Shown piece after piece: positions 57,780-64,000 of a stretch of DNA of 64,000 nucleotides. This DNA comes from Defluviimonas salinarum. Lineage in GTDB: Bacteria; Pseudomonadota; Alphaproteobacteria; Rhodobacterales; Rhodobacteraceae. The translations under genes and the position numbers were made by a program. Below the pieces are notes generated by a model. The model did not search any database and was not told where the DNA came from. It saw only the letters and a list, made by a program, of their open reading frames with translations. Every line of letters begins with the position of its first letter. Within the stretch, counting starts at the first letter, position 1. The DNA is taken from NCBI RefSeq assembly GCF_026013545.1, contig NZ_JAPDOG010000014.1:62001-126000 (forward strand), read 5' to 3'.

Positions 57780-58205
57780 TCAGTGACTCGTTGCGCTCGC
57801 CTCCGTACCCCTCATGGCCTCGTCGAGCCAGGCGGCGGGCACCGTCCCGCCATTGGCCGCGATGATCGCGTTGATGAAGTCCGCGCCCCAGTTGCCCGAT
57901 CCCTTGTGCGGATTGCGCATGGCGCGGTACCGCATGAACCGGGGCTCGAAGCTCTCCGCCATGGAGTTCGGCGCGCCTTCGACCGGGTCGATGCGCCGCG
58001 CGACCTGGACGTAGTCGAAGCCGACAGGATCCTCGCCCTGCTCCATGGAGAGCCCGACATAGAGGCCGCCGGTCATGGTGAAGCCGACCGCGCGGAGTTC
58101 CGCCAGGAATTCCGGGCTCAGGGCGGCATCGTCGTGTTCGAGGGAGAGATCCAGCGCGATTACATACACCCGCGGCATCTCTATCTTCGTTTCCGGCCGG
58201 CCCAT
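57780..58205 (-). CDS. hypothetical protein (141 aa)
   Basis: Start MGRPETKIEMPRVYVIALDL at 58205 with GGGAGAACGGG in front. The N-terminal strand, then LSPEFLAELRAVGFTMTGGL YVGLSM, and an end NWGADFINAIIAANGGTVPA AW. A compact alpha/beta protein without known motif. It converges on the exonuclease pseudogene. The frame stays open upstream to 58505, and an N-terminal extension cannot be excluded. Confidence 0.65.
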   Translation of the reverse strand: MGRPETKIEMPRVYVIALDLSLEHDDAALSPEFLAELRAVGFTMTGGLYVGLSMEQGEDPVGFDYVQVARRIDPVEGAPNSMAESFEPRFMRYRAMRNPHKGSGNWGADFINAIIAANGGTVPAAWLDEAMRGTEASATSH

Positions 58206-58555
58206 CCCGTTCTCCCTTCCCGGTGTCGTCTTGAACGCGTCCGGGAGATCCCAGTGCGGGAAGGGAAATGCAAGTCCAAACGGCATTGGCTCAGGATGGC
58301 CCGCCGGAAAGCCCGCCATCGCGTTCGTCGAGATAGACCTGAATTCCAGCCTCCCGAGATCCTGACCCGCCTCGAAGTAACCCGCGCCGAGATCGCGGAC
58401 AAATAGCCGCTCCACTGACCGGATCCGCACACGACCGCCCATTTGCGCTTGCGGCGACGTCGATCGGTTGGCACTGTCCATGCCTGAGGCCGAATGGAAC
58501 GCCAAAACTGCCTTTCAGTCGCTCCAGGCCGGCATCAGGGAACAAATGAGGAATC
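58206..58555. other. 350-bp gap without a confident gene
   Basis: The minus-strand frame of the previous gene continues open to 58505 but lacks a ribosome site. A second minus-strand frame ends near 58291 with a protein-like run (EAGIQVYLDERDGGLS), possibly the tail of a lost gene. Composition shifts toward AT from about 58480 into the membrane-protein gene. No promoter is certain. Confidence 0.4.
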
Positions 58556-58978
58556 ATGACTGGCAAGGGAATAGTCGAGTCTGCTGCCTTCGTGATCGCC
58601 GCCCTTGGCGGGGGGGTCCTGGTGTTTGCAGTATCGCACTTCATCAATCTCCATCTGTATTCGGTGAAAATCAAGCCAACCGAATTTGATCTCGTTTTCG
58701 GTTCAACCTTGGTGCTGATTTCCATAGCAGCTGTTGCGTTCGTTCTGAGGCGCCGCAGCAGCGCCACGAAAGCGATGGCCCGAACTGCATGGTTTTTCGC
58801 AGTCTCCGCATCCGCAGTGCTTGCCTGGTGGCTGCTCGGCGTATGGGCAAATACCCGCGTGAAACAATACGACGGTGAGAACTTCCTGCAAGATACATGG
58901 GGCATCGCACTTGCGCTCCTGTTTTGGCTGGCACTCGCCACCTCTGTCATAAGGTCGAGGCGCGAAAAGGGTCCGTGA
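58556..58978 (+). CDS. hypothetical membrane protein (140 aa), likely foreign
   Basis: GAGGAATC precedes ATG 58556. Four hydrophobic segments: about 9-29, 47-64, 78-96 and 113-130, with short charged loops. No family recognised. Codon choice is clearly more AT-rich than the surrounding Arg/Ala-rich genes, and the gene sits between a gene-less gap and a TnpB remnant, with its own strong terminator. This suggests recent acquisition together with the IS material. A TTTTCGCA octamer occurs inside the gene (58794), one of only two coding copies seen. Confidence 0.72.
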   Translation: MTGKGIVESAAFVIAALGGGVLVFAVSHFINLHLYSVKIKPTEFDLVFGSTLVLISIAAVAFVLRRRSSATKAMARTAWFFAVSASAVLAWWLLGVWANTRVKQYDGENFLQDTWGIALALLFWLALATSVIRSRREKGP

Positions 58979-59026
58979 TGCTACCCGGAACACACTCCTG
59001 AGAAGCGCAGCAGGATCGACGTCCAT

Positions 59027-59082
59027 CCGCCCGAAAAAAACAGACAGACAGGGTTCGCCCTGTCTGTCTTTCTTTCGGGCGG
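59027..59082 (+). terminator. long nested hairpin terminator
   Basis: Inner stem AGACAGACAGGG, ttcg, CCCTGTCTGTCT (59042-59069) and outer stem CCGCCCGAAA (59027-59036) / TTTCGGGCGG (59073-59082). It starts 48 nt after the membrane-protein stop. The right arm is followed directly by the TnpB remnant. Confidence 0.82.
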
Positions 59083-59095
59083 ACATACCTTCCTT

Positions 59096-59375
59096 GTGGA
59101 CAGAAGGAGTCGCGAGAGCCAAGCGATCTTCCGCTGCACCGCCTGCGGCGTCGTCGAACACGCCGACATCAATGCGGCGAAGGTGATCCTGAAGCGGGCG
59201 CTCGAGGGCGCCGTGGCGGCAGGACGGCGGGGGAACACCCCGTTGCTGGACGTGGAGGATTGGGCTCAAGCCCCCTGCGAAGCGTCAACTCGACTCGCTC
59301 CGGAGCGGCTCGATGCCGCCGCGGAGCGACCGGAAATCCCCGTCTCTTCAGGGCGGGGAAGATGTTAATCAGATA
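59096..59375 (+). pseudogene. TnpB (IS200/IS605-type) C-terminal remnant with right end
   Basis: Only the last ~90 residues remain: SRESQAIFRCTACG and HADINAAKVIL are the second half of the TnpB zinc ribbon and its D-containing end. The first C-x2-C pair and the RuvC body are gone. The tail ends in RPEIPVSSGRGRC, and the DNA CCCCG tctcttcaggg CGGGG (59338-59358) is the hairpin typical of IS605-type right ends, where the guide-like omega RNA of TnpB ends. No tnpA or left end is visible within the window. A dead insertion, possibly still making a short RNA. Confidence 0.8.
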
Positions 59376-59487
59376 TCAAGCAGCGCGTGATATTTCAATG
59401 CCGCCGTGAATGAATGCCTATGGCAAACCCCTTATAACGCAGGGCCTTTCAGTCGCCGGGCGGAGCCTGAATGAAAACTGAATAAAA

Positions 59488-60051
59488 TCAGAACGCCGGC
59501 TCCATGCCGGCGCCGGCGGGTTCGCGATGCCGCGCCAGGGTCTCCGCGAGGATCGCGCCGAGGCGCGCCACCGCCCGCCGCCCGCCCTCGGAGCGCGGAT
59601 CGGCGACAGCCGTGGCCTCGCCGACCGGATCCGCGTCCCAGCGCCGCGCCACGAGCGTCGCGAGCGCGGCCGCGAGAAGGGTCGCATACCCCCTGCCCCG
59701 TTCGCGCGCGTCGGTGAAGACCGCATCGACGAAGATCTCCATCTCCCGCTCCTGGCGCCCGAAGACGTTGATCTCGACGGTCATCATCGTGTGAAGCCGG
59801 CCGGGATCGCCGGCCGGTCCGATGCCGATCGTGATGTTGCGCTCATCCGCCTCATCGAGCGCAAGGGCGGCGGGCGAGATCGGATCTCCCTTCGCGACCC
59901 GCATCCGGCCGGGCGCGGCGATCGAGAGCGCGTCGAGGCGGGGATCGAGGATGCGGATCGCGAGATGCGGGGGCAGGGTCACGCCGGTCGCGGCGAGCAT
60001 GTCCTCCGCCGTGACCGGCAAAAGGTCGTCATGAACCGAGGGTGTCATCAT
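59488..60051 (-). CDS. hypothetical protein, possible GNAT-like fold
   Basis: Double ATG at 60051/60048 with GGAGCC; 187 residues. IFVDAVFTDARERGRGYATL then LAAALATLVA resembles the acetyl-CoA-binding R-x2-G-x-G/A turn of GNAT acetyltransferases, but the remaining motifs are not obvious. TGCGAAAA lies 43 nt upstream on this strand (60094-60101). Treat as a weak suggestion. Confidence 0.55.
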   Translation of the reverse strand: MMTPSVHDDLLPVTAEDMLAATGVTLPPHLAIRILDPRLDALSIAAPGRMRVAKGDPISPAALALDEADERNITIGIGPAGDPGRLHTMMTVEINVFGRQEREMEIFVDAVFTDARERGRGYATLLAAALATLVARRWDADPVGEATAVADPRSEGGRRAVARLGAILAETLARHREPAGAGMEPAF

Positions 60052-60150
60052 GGCTCCAGCCCCGGTGCAGGAACGATTGGAGTGCCAGTCCTCTTTTCGC
60101 ATTGCCAGGTGCCGCGCGAACGGGTCGGCATGGCCGGGTATGCACCCGCA

Positions 60151-60963
60151 TCAGGGGGTCGGCCCGTCGTCGGCCAGGCGCCGGCGATCCTCGATCGCCT
60201 CCTCGACAAGCGCGTCGGAGAGCCAGAGGTGACCAATGTCGATCCGGTCCCCTTTGCGCTCGGCGATCTCGAGGGCGTTGTCGAATGACGCCGGCACCGC
60301 GCCATCCGGTTTGCTTCTCGTCCGGATGAAATGCGCCCAGACAAGATCCTCGATCCCAGGCGTATCCTCGGCCAGGAAGAAGGTCGCGCCCCCGTCCTTC
60401 CTGCGGATCGCCGCGGCATGGGAGCAGCCGGCCGGCGCCGAGGCCACGCCCCGGGTCACCGAGAGATCCGCCTGGTTGGCGAGGGCGGTATGGAGGCTCT
60501 TCTCCTCGGGATGGAGCTTGCGGACCGCGTCGGCCACCTTCCGCTCGACCTCGCCCTCCGACGCGCCGGTGAAGAACACCGTGAGCTCGGCCGTGTCGAG
60601 CATCGCCACGAACCAGGGCCGCTCTCCGGTCTCCTCGAGCTGGCGCGCCCAGAACATCTCGCGCAGCTCCTCGCGGTGGAGCGGCGGATGCAGGAGCTCG
60701 CCCTCGAAGCACTCCACCCGGTAGTCCGCGGTCACCGAGACCGGCTCGAGACCGATGACGGTTCCCCGTTCGAGCGCGAGGACACCGTCATAGAGCTTCG
60801 TCGCGCCGAAGGAGGAAAAGGCGGTCGCCTGGACCCCCTCGTGGAGGATGAGCCCCGCGAGCGAGGCGTAGACCGGGACCTTCGCCGCGATCATCTTCTC
60901 GACCTCCGCCAGGCTGCCCTGGTAGTTCTCGGCCAGGCCGAATTCGTCCTTGATCCACACCAT
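60151..60963 (-). CDS. hypothetical protein (270 aa)
   Basis: Start MVWIKDEFGLAENYQGSLAE at 60963, just after the stop of the upstream gene (TGA G ATG), with GGAGGCCTGAG. Mixed alpha/beta throughout (AAKVPVYASLAGLILHEGVQ, VIGLEPVSVTADYRVECFEG). No motif recognised. Coupled to 60965-62506; function unknown. Confidence 0.74.
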   Translation of the reverse strand: MVWIKDEFGLAENYQGSLAEVEKMIAAKVPVYASLAGLILHEGVQATAFSSFGATKLYDGVLALERGTVIGLEPVSVTADYRVECFEGELLHPPLHREELREMFWARQLEETGERPWFVAMLDTAELTVFFTGASEGEVERKVADAVRKLHPEEKSLHTALANQADLSVTRGVASAPAGCSHAAAIRRKDGGATFFLAEDTPGIEDLVWAHFIRTRSKPDGAVPASFDNALEIAERKGDRIDIGHLWLSDALVEEAIEDRRRLADDGPTP

Positions 60964-60964
60964 C

Positions 60965-62506
60965 TCAGGCCTCCAGTTCCGGTCCGTTTTCGGCCGGCGC
61001 GGCATAGCGCTCCGGCCAGGCCCAGCCCGGCTCGTCGACGAGATAGGGGTCGACCTCGAGGGGCCGCGTCGAGATCAGGAACAAGTCCTCGATCCAGGCC
61101 TTCTTCGGCAGATCCGGGCTCTCGAAGCGTTCCGCGAAGAGCTCCACCTTTCCGCCCGTGGCCATGTAGACGTGGAGCGTCGTGCCAGGCGCGAATTCGA
61201 GCCGGACAATGTCGTTTTCCCGGGCATAGTCCTCGAGGAGCCGCTGCGCCTCTTGCCGCGTCGCGGGCGCGCCCTTCACCTCGCGGCCCCGGTCGCCGAT
61301 CCCGCCGTTGGCCTCGATCGCGGCCGCGCCCGCCATCAGGATATCCTTCAGGATCTCCTGGTCGGCGAAGGTGACGTCCCAGAGATCGCAGCATACCCGG
61401 CCGACCATGTCGGGTTCGGGGATGTCGGTCCGCACAACGTCTCCCGGCTCTTCGGGGTTCTCCTGCCAGAGGTCGTCGTGCTCCTCGTTGAAGTGGCCGA
61501 CACGCAGGATGTCGCCCTCGCGCATCACCGCCGGGTAGCAGTTCGTGGTGTGGATCCGCATCAGGCCGAGGCGCTCGACGTGATCGCGGGTGCGGAGATC
61601 GACGCCGAGGTCGGAATTGATGCTGGCCTCGTCCGGGTCGTCCTTCCCGACGCCTTCGTTGAAGCCCGGGATACGGAACCAGTCCGCCATGTAGAGGATG
61701 CCGGACGGCAGCGTGATCTCGACGTGGCGGCAGGGCATGGGCGCATCGAATGCGCCGATCAGCTCGAAGCGGACATCCCGCATCTTTCCGCCTTCTGGGT
61801 AGATGTAGGAGCCGAGCATCGGATCGAGGAGGTGCTCATCGGACCAGCGCAGGCGTTGGTCGGTTTTCGGACAGGTCGGACCCTCGCTCGTCGAGAAGAA
61901 CTTCCATTGCCCGGAGCCATACATGGCGGCGGTCTCCGCCGCGGCCCGGGCGATCTCGCCGATGAGCGCCGCATCGACCGGCATGAGGGCTTTCGGACCC
62001 ACACGCTCCGCTTGGGATCGCCCCGCGAACGCGTCGAGGCCCGCGGCCTCGCGCGCCTCCATAATCGCGTCCAGGCCCGCCCGGAACAGCCCTTCGCCAA
62101 TTGCGCGGGGGAGCGGCAGCGAGAAGATCCATTGCCATCCCCATTTCGGCTCCGCCTCGGCGCCATCGGCGACGAAGGCGTTCCATTCCTCCGCCTCGTG
62201 GATGCCGCGATCCACGCCGTGCGGCACGGGCTTGAGCAGCCCGAGGCCGCGCAGCTCGACCAGGATGTCGAGGATCTTCGCCTGAAGGCCAAGGTCCTTC
62301 ACCGGGTGCGGGATCGCGACACGCAGCGCCGCATCCGTTCCCATCTCCTCCGGGGAGGGGAGCGGCCGATGGAAGTGCTTCTTCTCGCCGCGCGCGAACC
62401 CCTCCAGGGTCGCCGCGATCTGGCCGGCGATCCAGTCCGGCGTGATGCGCCGGCGGATGATGTCCGGGTCGAACAAGGGGTCGCGGTTAATGATGGGGGC
62501 TTTCAT
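60965..62506 (-). CDS. large hypothetical protein (513 aa)
   Basis: Start MKAPIINRDPLFDPDIIRRR at 62506 after GGAAGGACGCCCAGC. Helical N-terminus (PDWIAGQIAATLEGFARGEK), Trp-rich centre (AEPKWGWQWIFSLPLPRAIG; YGSGQWKFFSTSEGP) and a beta-rich C-terminal half with DIPEPDMVGRVCCDLWDVTF. Soluble. The CC pair and the isolated Cys residues do not form a clear metal site. Middle gene of a leftward run; unknown function. Confidence 0.76.
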   Translation of the reverse strand: MKAPIINRDPLFDPDIIRRRITPDWIAGQIAATLEGFARGEKKHFHRPLPSPEEMGTDAALRVAIPHPVKDLGLQAKILDILVELRGLGLLKPVPHGVDRGIHEAEEWNAFVADGAEAEPKWGWQWIFSLPLPRAIGEGLFRAGLDAIMEAREAAGLDAFAGRSQAERVGPKALMPVDAALIGEIARAAAETAAMYGSGQWKFFSTSEGPTCPKTDQRLRWSDEHLLDPMLGSYIYPEGGKMRDVRFELIGAFDAPMPCRHVEITLPSGILYMADWFRIPGFNEGVGKDDPDEASINSDLGVDLRTRDHVERLGLMRIHTTNCYPAVMREGDILRVGHFNEEHDDLWQENPEEPGDVVRTDIPEPDMVGRVCCDLWDVTFADQEILKDILMAGAAAIEANGGIGDRGREVKGAPATRQEAQRLLEDYARENDIVRLEFAPGTTLHVYMATGGKVELFAERFESPDLPKKAWIEDLFLISTRPLEVDPYLVDEPGWAWPERYAAPAENGPELEA

Positions 62507-62524
62507 GCTGGGCGTCCTTCCTGG

Positions 62525-62782
62525 TCAAACGCTTGCGGCGGGCGCGTCGTTGCGCAAATCGACGAGGCGCATCGCCGCATCGTAGAGATCCTCGGTTCCG
62601 GGGATGCTCTGACCGTCGCCGACGAAACTGTCGTCGCGTCCGGTCCGGTCGAGCCAGTCCACGTAGTCCATCCACTCGTCCGGGATGAGGCCGGGTTCGG
62701 CAGCAACGGCGCGATCGGCCGCCTCCCGCAGCCGCTCCCGGTGCATTTCATCGAGGGCGTTCTCTTCGCGCGTGCGGGTCAT
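62525..62782 (-). CDS. small acidic protein (85 aa)
   Basis: ATG 62782 one base after the TGA of the upstream gene (TGACATG), with GGAGCC in front. MTRTREENALDEMHRERLRE is helical; then IPDEWMDYVDWLDRTGRDDS. Probably expressed together with 62784-63125 and 63127-64000. No family recognised. Confidence 0.65.
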   Translation of the reverse strand: MTRTREENALDEMHRERLREAADRAVAAEPGLIPDEWMDYVDWLDRTGRDDSFVGDGQSIPGTEDLYDAAMRLVDLRNDAPAASV

Positions 62783-62783
62783 G

Positions 62784-63125
62784 TCAGGGCTCCAGGTCCT
62801 CGTCGTCACACTCGAGATCGATCCCGAATGCCTGCACAACCGCGTCGTTCTGGGCCTCGCCCAACTCATCCGCATACATGAGTGCGGACTGCGCGGCCTC
62901 GCAGAGAAGGCGCTGTTTTTCTTCCGGGCCCAAGTTTCCCGGCGCATCGAAAATCAGCCAGTTCATGCTGTCGAGCGTCGCGGGCAGGAAGGCGACAGGA
63001 GCGTGCGGAATCTTCTGGAACTCCGCATGCACGGCCTGCAGGAACTCCCCGGGGTCTTCGAAGCTCCTTGCCGCCAGGGCGATCTCGGCGGCAAATTTCA
63101 AGGCAAGTTCGGCTGGCGCCGTCAT
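62784..63125 (-). CDS. small hypothetical protein (113 aa)
   Basis: ATG 63125 lies one base past the stop of the upstream gene. Helical (LALKFAAEIALAARSFEDPG; LCEAAQSALMYADELGEAQN) with an acidic end IDLECDDEDLEP. One of several short acidic products in this leftward operon; function unknown. Confidence 0.68.
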   Translation of the reverse strand: MTAPAELALKFAAEIALAARSFEDPGEFLQAVHAEFQKIPHAPVAFLPATLDSMNWLIFDAPGNLGPEEKQRLLCEAAQSALMYADELGEAQNDAVVQAFGIDLECDDEDLEP

Positions 63126-63126
63126 T

Positions 63127-64000
63127 TCAGATCTCCATTTCGGGAGTTTCAGGGGATGCCGCCAGGACCCGGCGGATCTCCTCGCGGCTCATGACCGTGA
63201 GTTCGACATCGTCGTGCGCGAAAGCGGCATCGATGATGTCACCGAGATCGGCATTGGCGGCGACCTCCGGCATGAGGTCTCCAAGGAGCTCGGACAGCGG
63301 GTTCTCCAGGCTGTCCCGGGACGAGGCGGCCGTGACGCGGATCTGCGGGGTTGCGTCGCCTTCGAATGTGATCCTGGCAACCGCGAAATGCGCGGGCCGG
63401 GTGCCGTAGCCGAGGTGTGCCGCACCCTCGCCCTCCCAGATGAAGAACCCATCCGCCTCCTGCCAGATCCGGTCGATGATGGCCTGGTCCTTCATCCCGG
63501 CAAACTCGCCCGCCGTCCGGCCCGTGAGCGTCAGCGCTGCCCGGGCGATATGGCCGGTCAGGCTCTCGCGATCGCGGGCATGAACGATGACCTGGCGGTC
63601 GCCATGCTCGACGAGCGCGATGGCGATCGGCTCGGGCGCGCGCAGGAGAGCCTTGACCGGGGTTTCACCGAGGATCTCAGCCGCCGCGCGGTTCACGCCG
63701 ACCGGATGGACGTAGCGGCGATCCGGCGTCTCGATCTGCTCGAAGGAGGTGGTCCAGCCCGCGCGCGCGCCATGGTCGATGACCGCGGCGATGAAGGCCG
63801 CCGGATCGAGATCCTTACCAGGGATGAAGTTGAACCGGCACTTGAGGCCGTCTGCGAGCGCTTCGAGGCTCGATCCGACATGGATCTCGGAGCGGAAAGA
63901 GGTCCTCGCCATGAAGATGGCGGCAGGCGGCTCGCCATCGTCCATGCCATGGCGCACCGGCGTTACATGGGTCAGGACGACAGAGGCCTTCAGCCTGTCG
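63127..64000 (-). CDS. hypothetical protein, 5' end beyond the window
   Basis: The frame is open to the right edge (LKASVVLTHVTPVRHGMDDG leads in), so the GTG at 63957 is probably internal. At least 291 residues. Regions: RSEIHVGSSLEALADGLKCR, VNRAAAEILGETPVKALLRA, FAVARITFEGDATPQIRVTA, then an acidic helical end. No known motif. It is the first visible gene of the leftward coupled run that continues to 62525. Confidence 0.7.
   Translation of the reverse strand, partial: DRLKASVVLTHVTPVRHGMDDGEPPAAIFMARTSFRSEIHVGSSLEALADGLKCRFNFIPGKDLDPAAFIAAVIDHGARAGWTTSFEQIETPDRRYVHPVGVNRAAAEILGETPVKALLRAPEPIAIALVEHGDRQVIVHARDRESLTGHIARAALTLTGRTAGEFAGMKDQAIIDRIWQEADGFFIWEGEGAAHLGYGTRPAHFAVARITFEGDATPQIRVTAASSRDSLENPLSELLGDLMPEVAANADLGDIIDAAFAHDDVELTVMSREEIRRVLAASPETPEMEI

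Noticed and set aside
59488-60051. Confident call of a GNAT acetyltransferase
   Set aside because: Only the R-G-R-G-Y-A turn is suggestive; other motifs are absent, so it is kept as hypothetical.
1-64000. tRNA, rRNA, CRISPR arrays, riboswitches and phage structural genes
   Set aside because: Looked for cloverleaf-type or regularly repeated patterns and capsid/terminase/portal-type proteins; none seen.

Overview
The window is GC-rich, alphaproteobacterial-looking DNA. DUF1523, a DUF6638-like protein, a Sel1/peptidoglycan-binding protein and an orphan HhH domain of the kind found at the end of rhodobacterial NuoE all point to Rhodobacterales. I see no tRNA, rRNA, ribosomal, central-metabolic or phage structural genes. 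Most genes are short acidic hypotheticals in translationally coupled runs, mixed with DNA/RNA-processing enzymes. This is typical of a megaplasmid, a large ICE or a phage-plasmid accessory region. Which of these it is cannot be settled here, because no replication, conjugation or virion module is visible.

Layout. 1-3034 (+): end of an operon with a partial AAA+ ATPase, a DUF6638-like protein, a small membrane protein and DUF1523. 3045-4476: a more AT-rich two-gene cassette bracketed by a ~71-bp near-perfect direct repeat that carries the operon terminator. 4477-32425 (almost all -): hypotheticals, an HD-domain relic, a ClpA-like protein with a degenerate second ATPase domain, an AbiEi/AbiEii-like toxin-antitoxin pair in reversed order, a DUF1281/YubB-like operon, a PcfJ-domain protein coupled to a giant strawberry-notch helicase, topoisomerase III with a non-canonical tail, and a SNF2 helicase. 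32426-32825: a 400-bp divergent control region. 32826-57742 (mostly +): a protein with duplicated ParB/DGQHR-like domains, a HicA-like fusion, an ATP-grasp protein, a metallophosphoesterase, a CobT-like VWA protein (-), a thermonuclease paired with DUF4326, an RNA ligase, an HD hydrolase, an HNH protein, a C-H-D cysteine-protease-like protein, a PD-(D/E)XK protein, a Nudix hydrolase and a frameshifted DnaQ-like exonuclease. 57780-64000 (mostly -): hypotheticals, a membrane-protein island next to a TnpB remnant, and a gene running off the right edge.

How it may work together. The recognisable enzymes handle nucleic acids (topoisomerase, SNO and SNF2 helicases, nucleases, RNA ligase) and nucleotides (Nudix, HD, ATP-grasp, phosphoesterase), which fits maintenance or host take-over by a large mobile element. 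The most striking non-gene signal is the octamer TTTTCGCA / TGCGAAAA, which recurs just upstream of many transcription units, in either orientation, across the whole window. It looks like an element-wide promoter or operator motif. Several genes are visibly decaying: the HD deletion, a UGA-split peptidoglycan-binding domain, a CG-repeat frameshift in the exonuclease, and the TnpB relic.
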